Below are positions 57,100 through 64,000 of a stretch of DNA of 64,000 nucleotides, piece by piece. The stretch comes from Nipponacmea schrenckii (taxonomy: Eukaryota; Mollusca; Gastropoda; Lottiidae). The notes under the pieces were generated by a model. That model was not told the origin of the DNA, did no database searches, and saw only the letters and a list, made by a program, of their open reading frames with translations. Position 1 is the stretch's first letter. The number at the start of each line of letters is the position of its first letter. The stretch lies in the NCBI GenBank assembly GCA_030562195.1, contig JAUJPP010000005.1, forward strand, positions 34,893,106 through 34,957,105, given 5' to 3'. A program made the position numbers and the translations under genes.

Positions 57100-58055
57100 T
57101 TAAGTCTTAACGAATATTATCACTGAATTATGGCTAAAATTAATGATTTTGAAAACATATAACGAAATAATATTTTTTCGAGATTTTTGTATTTTCAATA
57201 CGGTTCATACGTTGGTGATAACAAACAATTTCAGTAAGTTTCGTCAAAGTCTGTAAAGAATATTGTGCCTTGTAGAGTGTGGTGAGCTAAAAATTGAATG
57301 CTTTTCGAAAACAATAACTGATAATAAATATTTTTGATTTAACTGATTTTCAATAGGGTTCATCCTTTGGTGATGATGAACAATTTCAGCAAGTTTCGTC
57401 AAAATCAGTAAAGAATTTTGCCTTGTAGAGTGTTGACGATCAAAAAAAAAAAAAAACGAACACTAACAAGTGCAATAATTTATGCATAATATTTTTTGAT
57501 ATTTTTGATTTTTCAATAGAGTTCATTCTTAGGTGATAATTAACTACTCAGACAGTTTCGTCAAAATCTGTGAAGAATTGTGACATGTAGATTGTAAAAT
57601 CGAACGCGTTTTTTTTTTTTTAGTAGAATGGCAATAATTCATATAAAATATATTTCAATAATTTTGAGTTCATCCTTGGGTGATAATAAACGATTTTAGT
57701 AAAATTGAACGCGTTTTCAAGAACAAGGGTAATAAGTCCTACTAAATATTTCCGATTTTGCTGATTTTCAAAATTTGTCATCCTTGAGTTATAACACACT
57801 CTCACACCACGTTTTATCAAAATCTTTCAAGATTTGCACATTGTAAAGTGTTAACACGCCTATCAAGAACAAGGACAATTACTCATTCTAATTCTTTTTC
57901 TTCTTTCACTGGTTTGCAATAGGGTTTATCCGTAGGTGATTGCGAAAACTCATTTCAAGTTTCATCAAATCCGTCAAGAATTGCGCCTTCTAGTGGGTTT
58001 ACGAGGAATTCTGGACGGACGCACATAGGTGACGACAATTGCGCCCCCATTTCAT
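57100..58055. repeat. Second pearl-like repeat array (diverged, about 5 units)
   Basis: Units of about 150-160 bp with 'ttcaatagggttcatccttt', 'aatttcagcaagtttcgtca' and 'cttgtagagtgt' repeat from about 57180. The right end keeps a reduced 'ggacggacgcac' and 'gacgacaattgcgcccccat', homologous to the right end of the 34.4-36.5 kb element. The terminal GGCGTATA is lost. It lies 130 bp upstream of the first protease-like gene copy. Confidence 0.75.
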
Positions 58056-58180
58056 GTAGTACCAATAAAGTCCGTTAACTATAATTGAATCGTTGGTTTG
58101 TTAAACATTAGCGTTCGAAGGTAATGACATTTGTATGATGAGCCAATTTCTTCAATAACATACTATTCGATTATTTTCAG

Positions 58181-58915
58181 GATGGAGCAGATTATATCAA
58201 ATGGTATGGTTAGGCTGAACCGTCTTTTTTCATCCACGGTTAAGTGGTTTACTAGTTTAATTGAGAAATGTCAACGTGGTGAACACGGCCAGCAGAATGA
58301 AACAGAAACAAACGAGGCAATACCAGTTACACCTCAAGAAATAGATGTACCTGAAGAACTCATCTGTAACCAGGGTTTTAGAAGAATCAGAAATTATAAT
58401 CCAACAATTGACGTACACTTTTCAATAGCTCGTACATAGAATCACAACAAAAGCTTCTTATGCGTCTGGAACCAGTGCCATAAGTGTTAAAGGATCACCA
58501 GATGTATATGTTAATAAGTATATGAAAAAGGCATATATAAAGAGGAATTGGCAGACGTTTTAAGAAAAAAAATATCTGATGATTTCCAAGGTATGATACT
58601 GTGAGAAATCAGACACAGAATGGCTCATATCTTATCAGATGGTTAACAGGAAATGCAGAAATTGACCACTGTACAGCCATGATAATAAAACTCAAAGACA
58701 GGATACATTTTGATCCAACTGGAAAACCACCATTACATCTGATAAACTTCATCACTGACAACAACAAATGTCAACTTCAGAGCAGTGAATATAATACGTG
58801 TGCTATTCACTGTACTTACTACTTGATAGAAAGAAATAAGGGATCAACATTAGATGTATTTATTGTCTTATCCCAGGAACTTGCAGGAAAATGATAAAAT
58901 GGTGACTTAAAAATT
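58181..58915 (+). pseudogene. Copy 1 of adenain-like (C5/Ulp1-fold) cysteine protease gene, broken
   Basis: Paralogue of 61951-62892. ATG at 58182 follows a 3' splice site (tttcag|g) by one base. The N-terminal module ('MVRLNRLFSSTVKWFTSLI', 'TIDVHFS') is followed by stop and frameshift damage at 58437-58600. The C-terminal frame 58601-58894 is intact. It has 'EIDHCTAMII' (catalytic-type His, 58667), 'HFDPTGKPPLHLI' (Asp, about 58710), 'LQSSEYNTC' (Gln and Cys; Cys at 58799) and 'AIHCTYYLIERNKG'. Spacing matches that of copy 2. It has a single His-bearing segment and none of the acidic repeats of copy 2. The stop after 'ELAGK' is earlier than in C5-type relatives. Confidence 0.6.
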
Positions 58916-58929
58916 CATTAAACTAAATG

Positions 58930-61900
58930 ATGAGAGCAGAATTATCGTAGAAAAGAACAATGATGGGACCCTATTGAAAATCAGTGTTTGCCCTTGTTTA
59001 GCTAGAAAAAACTAAAAGGCAAAACTCTTATCACAAAAAAAAGTTGATAAATAGTGTTTGACTGAAGGTTCAATATTTTATACTGGTAATTATTACTGTA
59101 CTGTAAAATGTTTATATTCAAAGTTGCCATTGGACGTATATTACTTTACCTGACAAGCTATCTTATTAGTTGTTATCAACATGTTTATTGTACACTGTCC
59201 TTTACGGAACGTAATGATACAATAGAAGATCTTTTCAATCTATTTGATAATTTTCTTTTTTTTGATAGTTTTGCCTGCAATATTTTTCATGTGGGAGAGC
59301 GTAGTCTGACTGAATAGGTTGTCTACATGTGCATTCAACATACTATTTATTCGTTATAGCAATGAATATTATTTTACTGATTAATCATTCCAATGAATCA
59401 TAGCTAGGTTCTGTTGGGTTCACATTTATAACCAGATCAATTACAATACTGACTTACCGATAAGAGAGTAGACAATTGACAATCCCCAATCAAATGCATT
59501 GATTTGTGGGCTAAGAAAACAAACTGAATATCTCAGATCTTTTACGGATTCGTATTACATTAAATATTAACTATCCTGCATTTCTCAATAAAATATTTGT
59601 TCCACCCTAGGCCTGTACATCTAGGAGATTCAATCCCTCCCTTCCCGAAACCTAATTGTTTTAGGGATTACATTATTACTGTGTATTCATTTTTCCATGT
59701 TACAAATAATTCTGAAAATTCGCTGAACTTTAAGACACTTACAAGGGAGATATTATGGATTGAGCCTTCTTCAGATTTACCTTTTTTACAATTAATTAAC
59801 GAATGGTATAAAAATTTAATAATGGCCTCGTTTTTATCGAGTAAGGAAAACCTTTGAAGGAGATAGGCCGGTCCAAATTCTACTGTCTGCCTTTCTGTCC
59901 CTCGTAAATAATGTTATATGTTTAAATAATGTACAAATATTTCATATGTTGAAATAAAAAATATCTACATCACTGCTTGCCTATAAGTCAATACCCTTAC
60001 TAGTACATACATGTATTTGAGTCGAAAAAAAGAATAAAATACACTGAACGGGCATGGGCAGTTGACCAGTACAACGGCCATAGTCAACTCTTTTTCAGCA
60101 TATAAGTGAAAAAATAATTTAATTGATTGATTTACCTTATTGTATAGAATAATCAAAAATGATCAAAAACATTCAGATTTAAAACCAATCCTTTCGTCAA
60201 AATAACTAGAGTATTTCTCAGAAATGACATTTCTACTTTCTTTTCCAGTCAATAACACCACTAGTATACATAGTGGAGGGAATTTAAAACATATATCAAA
60301 CTTCATTTCTAAGAAATGATTTCAATAAATAAATAACTAGAGTATTTCTCGGAAATGACGTTTCTACTTTCTATTCTAGCCAATGACACCACTTATATAC
60401 AATATATATAGTGGAGGGAATAGAAACCTTCCTTTCTTAGAAAAAAGGTAAATAAATATCACATTCAAATTAAAGAAAAGTACTACCAGGAAATTCACCC
60501 TGGGGTATATGCATTAATCTGCTGGATATTTTTGTAGACTATGTATCTATCGTGAGTCCAAAAGGAAAATTTAAGCTAAGAATTGATACTAGATTAAATA
60601 GGTTTTATACGGCTATAACATTATTTTGATTGACAGTTATGAATGATGTACCGTAATAAAGGGCGTTTTTCATTGGGTAATTATTTTCAGTGTGCACAAT
60701 GTAGCGTGCATAAGGTACAAAAGAACAATCTAAAGTACATAAGTAATCAATCGAAATATTAGTGTGGTGGATATAGTAATACATTTAATGTAAGTAGAAC
60801 TCTGTATAGTACACCAAGAATTGATATATTCTTGTTTATTCTTGTTGAAGTATTCAAACCTAACAAATGTCGGCCATTATAATATAGTGTGCTTTTTCTG
60901 TTTGTGAGATAAGTTTTTAACTTTATCATACAAGCAATATATAAGGAACACATTTCGTGAAAATACGTCAGCCACAGTTGTAGCAGAGCCTTGATTTGAT
61001 CAAACATAATATCAAGGGATTTAATTTTATCAAGGGGTCTAATTAAAACAAGCGGGTATTATTATAGTCAGTTAATTAAGCATTCTATAGAAGGACGGGT
61101 AGGGTCAGATTCAAAATCAGCCAATCAGAGTGTATCTCTTTGTTTAGACAGTTGGAATTCAAAATTATAGCGGTTAGGTAAATTCAAAACTATCTAATCA
61201 GATTGTATTATAATCCACATGGACCAATCTAAGGTTGTTTTTGGTTGATTTGGACCCGAATTAGCCAATGGTAGGCTCTTTTCTTGTTTAGGTATTTCTT
61301 TGGGGTATGATATTGGCGGGGATAGGAAAGGGGTCATTCTCTTATTTCTTAATAGATCTCCCCATCTTACCAACAGTTGGTAAGGGAAATCTATCCGCTT
61401 TCCATCTTGGAAAAACCGGTTCCAGTATCTCCAGAGCCCCAGCAACCAGCTCCTTTACACAGTCACATTTAACTCTTTCAGTAATAGAAATCACTCAATA
61501 CGAAACTGTGTGAAAATAAAAATTTGGGTCATGTTGTTCACAAAATGGCCGCATCTCTATGATTTTTTTTTCACTCGAAAGACAGATATACTATTATAAC
61601 TATTATTGTACCGAATATTCTGTGCGACTACTGAATAGGAAAAAGGTGTGTGAGGTCCTATTGAGTGGACATAATATTTTTTTCCAAATTCGATGCCTGT
61701 ATGACAAAATCAAGAAATTTAACATTATATGCTGTATTATGTTGCCAAAACGAAAACGAAACCAAGTTCATATCTCGAATGACCCGATATATTAGAAACA
61801 TATACTAATTTTATTTTATACAGTCAATTATTTTTTTTTTTTTTTGTTGATTCGACAATAGTAAATGAAGAAGTTAGTTTGGTAAAAAGAATGCCGTTGG
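58930..61900. other. Spacer between the two protease-like copies
   Basis: No gene supported. Short ORFs (59108, 59597, 60759 minus, 61194 minus) lack recognisable domains. CCAAT motifs within 'cagccaatcagag' (61117) and 'ttagccaatggt' (61260) lie several hundred bp upstream of copy 2 and could be promoter elements, but this is weak. Confidence 0.4.
60201..60447. repeat. Tandem duplication of a ~132-bp unit
   Basis: Units at 60201-60332 and 60333 to about 60447 both start 'ataactagagtatttctc.g' and share 'aaatgac.tttctactttct', 'aatgacaccact' and 'atagtggagggaat'. Non-coding. Confidence 0.8.
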
Positions 61901-61950
61901 AAATGCTGGCATTTATTTTGCTGGCATAGTTTAATTGGTTTTTTTTCAGG

Positions 61951-62892
61951 ATGGGGCAATCTTTTATAAATATAAGAATGGTTCGTCTAATGTCATCTAC
62001 AATTCAGTGGTTCGCCTCTTTCATAAGAAAAGATCGACATGAAGGTGACAGAGAGTCGAATTGGACAGAAATTAATAAATCGGTTAGCCATGAAGAAGTA
62101 GATAAAGGCCTATTTGAAGAATTTATCTGTAATGCCAGTGAGAGTCGATTGATGAATGAGCATTGTTTACCAACTATTGACGTCGAATTTTCAAAAAATC
62201 CACAGATTAAAGTCGGTGCCCGAGTTTTACAGGATGAAAATGGTGCTATTTATGATCCAAATGCTTCTGAAAGTAATTCCATAAGTGTTAAAGGAACACC
62301 AGACGAATACATTGAAAATTATATGAAAAATGGCATAGAAGAAGAGGAGTTGTTAAAAGTCGTAAAGACACAATTACCTGATAATTTCCATGGCATGATA
62401 CTGGAAGAAGACATACAAAAACAGAAAAAGAATGGGTCATATTTAATTAGATTTAGAGAAAACAAAAATGGTCAAGGCAAAGCTATGGAAATAGATAAGA
62501 AAATTGATCAGTGTGCAGCAGCCATGGAAATAGATGAGGAAGGCGAAAAGAAAATTGATCAATACACATCTATGGAAATAGATGAGGAAAACGAAAATAA
62601 ATTTGATCGGGGTGCAGCTATGGAAACAGATGAGGAAGGCGAAAAGAAAATTGATCAGGGTGCAGCCACGGAAAAGGGAGACGAAAATATATTTGATCAT
62701 TGCACAGCTATGATAATAGAAAATGATTACAAGGAGTATTTTGATCCCGCTGGAAAAGTACCATTAAATTTTATAAATTTCTTTACTCACTACAACAGTC
62801 GACAAGTTCAGAGCAGTGAATATAATACATGCGCATTTCACTGTTTTTTTTATCTGGTATATAGATATAAGGGCTTACAATGGATCAATTAA
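61951..62892 (+). CDS. Copy 2: adenain-like (C5/Ulp1-fold) cysteine protease with expanded acidic repeats
   Basis: A 313-codon ORF whose ATG lies one base after a strong 3' splice site (ttttttttcag|g), so a 5' exon upstream is likely. Residues 1-75 form a module shared with copy 1, including an amphipathic-looking helix near the start. Residues ~75-165 are acidic and polar. About 172-245 hold four 13-17-residue repeats of the type 'AMEIDEEGEKKIDQG'. The protease core follows: His250 ('FDHCTAMII'), Asp265 ('YFDPAGK'), Gln287 and Cys294 ('VQSSEYNTCAFHC'). Gln-to-Cys spacing (7) equals that of adenain (Gln115, Cys122), and His-to-acid spacing is 15 (17 in adenain). Polinton/Maverick elements encode such proteases. 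No polymerase, integrase or capsid gene is seen nearby, so a captured or domesticated gene is possible. Coding similarity to C5 proteins seems to continue in another frame after the last codons, suggesting a late frameshift. Confidence 0.6.
   Translation: MGQSFINIRMVRLMSSTIQWFASFIRKDRHEGDRESNWTEINKSVSHEEVDKGLFEEFICNASESRLMNEHCLPTIDVEFSKNPQIKVGARVLQDENGAIYDPNASESNSISVKGTPDEYIENYMKNGIEEEELLKVVKTQLPDNFHGMILEEDIQKQKKNGSYLIRFRENKNGQGKAMEIDKKIDQCAAAMEIDEEGEKKIDQYTSMEIDEENENKFDRGAAMETDEEGEKKIDQGAATEKGDENIFDHCTAMIIENDYKEYFDPAGKVPLNFINFFTHYNSRQVQSSEYNTCAFHCFFYLVYRYKGLQWIN
62479..62700 (+). repeat. In-frame 48-51 bp coding repeats within copy 2
   Basis: Four to five units of 'atggaaatagatgaggaagg..aaaattgatcagg' encode A-M-E-(I/T)-D-E-E-(G/N)-E-(K/N)-K-(I/F)-D-(Q/R). 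The last unit ends in the catalytic 'FDHCTAM', so the duplicated segment includes the His strand. In the extra units His is replaced by Gln (three times) or Arg (once). Confidence 0.8.
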
Positions 62893-63865
62893 GTGCCTTC
62901 TATCCTGGTAACTTAAAGGAAAATGATAAAATGGTGACTGAAAAGTTCACTAAATTCGAGCAGAATAATCATTAAAAAACGGAAAGAAGACATTTTCATT
63001 TTACTGATTTTGTATTATTAATTTATTAATCTTCACTTTTTCTTTGCAAACGACGCATATATCTTTTCGGATTTTAATACACTTAATCTCATCTTTCAAA
63101 TGAGTTAGAACACCAGATATTTTAATAAAAATTTCAAATCTTTAATTCTCAGATGCAAATATATGAATATTATGTAAAACAATGTACAGGGTGTCCACAC
63201 GGCCTGGGTACATGGCAATTCCATTGTTGTATTTATTTATGTTATATTTCCTATCCGAAACCCAGATTGTTTGAATGACACTTTTCCGTCGTTTACCAAA
63301 TTTTTCCTCCTTGACTATTTTTTCCGGGGTTTGTTGAATGAGAAAGCTCACTCATTGAAGATTAAACTATATGGGAGACCGCATTACCAGTCAGTGTGCT
63401 TAAATCGACGGCTATGCAGACCTATTTAATGGAGATCATCTGAACTTTGCAATGCGCATTATGTATTGAAAATGATGGAAATAGTATTTGTAGATATTAG
63501 AATTTAATAAATTATTTTGTTCTAAAGTATCTGTTAATCCTTATGTACCCCATAACGTACCCCAACGCTGGTATATATACATGAATCAACCGTTGCTTTC
63601 ACGATCCCAGATTCTCGTCATTAATTTTGATTGGTCGAGAGTTTACTCTTCTACTAATTAGATTCCATGTAACAAACTATTGTGGGAAAATGCCTGGACG
63701 TAAGATCGTTAGGTTAAGTTTTATATTGGATTTCGGGGGCTTATAATGGGCTGAACTATCTTGTTTGTATAGTACCTGTTAAGTACAGATTGTTTTTAGT
63801 TTGCTATGAACAAGTTTGTCATTAAGGTTCTCATTTTATATATACTTAAATATCTAATTTATTAG
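62893..63865. other. Downstream of copy 2; no gene recognised
   Basis: The first 80 bp still align with the region after copy 1 ('aaaatgataaaatggtgact'). The rest is AT-rich with no supported ORF. A minus ORF at 63142-63351 has no recognisable domain. Confidence 0.5.
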
Positions 63866-63922
63866 TCTCTGCTATCATTGCGGAACAGAATTCGCCAAGC
63901 GTTGGATTGTTCACCCACCAAC

Positions 63923-63973
<51 letters not shown>
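63866..63973 (+). rRNA. 28S rRNA fragment (truncated, dispersed pseudogene)
   Basis: The sequence 'attcgccaagcgttggattg' through 'ttcaccca', 'gggaacgtgagctgggttta', 'gaccgtcgtgagacaggtta' and 'gttttaccc' is the highly conserved stretch near the 3' end of eukaryotic 28S rRNA. Similarity begins near 63866 and is lost at about 63973, where intact 28S would go on with 'actgatga'. The upstream sequence is unrelated AT-rich DNA. It is therefore an isolated fragment of about 108 bp with a few substitutions, not part of a functional rDNA unit. The last bases 'ttccgctcagacatt' may be a further, internally deleted bit of 28S. Confidence 0.85.
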
Positions 63974-64000
63974 TCTGGTTTCCGCTCAGACATTAAATAG

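Noticed and set aside
61951..62892. Calling the protease copy a full Polinton/Maverick or adenovirus-related insertion
   Set aside because: No other gene of such elements and no long inverted repeats are visible. Only the protease-type core supports the link.
63355..63420. Weak resemblance to 5S rRNA or tRNA near 'tatgggagaccgcattacc'
   Set aside because: Neither internal promoter boxes nor a cloverleaf can be formed.

Overview
This is nuclear DNA of an animal, most likely a mollusc. The main evidence is a gene of at least 46 exons with GT-AG introns, secreted-type repeat modules and a single membrane span. The rest is typical metazoan repeats: several LINEs, two Penelope-like elements, a Ty3/mag-type LTR element, BEL/Pao, Harbinger, Crypton-like and TTAA-flanked DNA transposons, and pearl-like elements with ~160 bp core repeats. 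The pearl family was described from bivalves, and the 'gggcaataactc'-type core repeats are familiar from mollusc genomes. The exact species cannot be read from the window. There are no operons, tRNAs or CRISPR arrays.

1-33.3 kb: one plus-strand gene for a very large type I membrane protein; its 5' end lies outside the window. The extracellular part is a chain of FN3-like beta-sandwich modules joined by (V/I)D-x-(T/S)PP linkers. It is followed by a furin-type RKKR|S site, two cadherin-like stretches, two EGF-like modules, one transmembrane helix (about 27034-27114) and a short cytoplasmic tail with a 21-bp microexon and an NPF motif. Stop codon at 32749-32751, poly(A) signals at 33224 and 33237. 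The introns carry insertions: a 5'-truncated LINE, TTAA-flanked elements, and two Penelope-like elements in opposite orientation. The first Penelope-like element is followed by a well-formed hammerhead ribozyme. All coding exons I could read are intact, so insertions have been tolerated only in introns.

33.4-58 kb: a graveyard of nested mobile elements. A Harbinger transposase pseudogene is split by a pearl-like array. A LINE whose ORF1 starts with a 2A (DVESNPGP) peptide is split by an LTR retrotransposon with a perfect 5-bp target duplication (catat). A 3.6-kb TTAA-flanked transposon with 20-bp inverted repeats carries an SGNH-hydrolase-like ORF next to a transposase fragment. A Crypton-type pseudogene is split by a 1.7-kb foldback element with a perfect 10-bp target duplication. 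A BEL/Pao pol remnant and a second pearl-like array follow.

58-64 kb: two paralogous genes in tandem, the first a pseudogene and the second largely open. They encode a protein whose C-terminal part has the His-Asp-Gln-Cys layout of adenain-like (C5/Ulp1-fold) cysteine proteases. In the second copy the segment around the catalytic His has been tandemly expanded into a series of acidic repeats in which His is replaced. A truncated 28S rRNA fragment lies at the right edge. The protease pair and the Penelope-associated ribozyme are the least ordinary content of the window.
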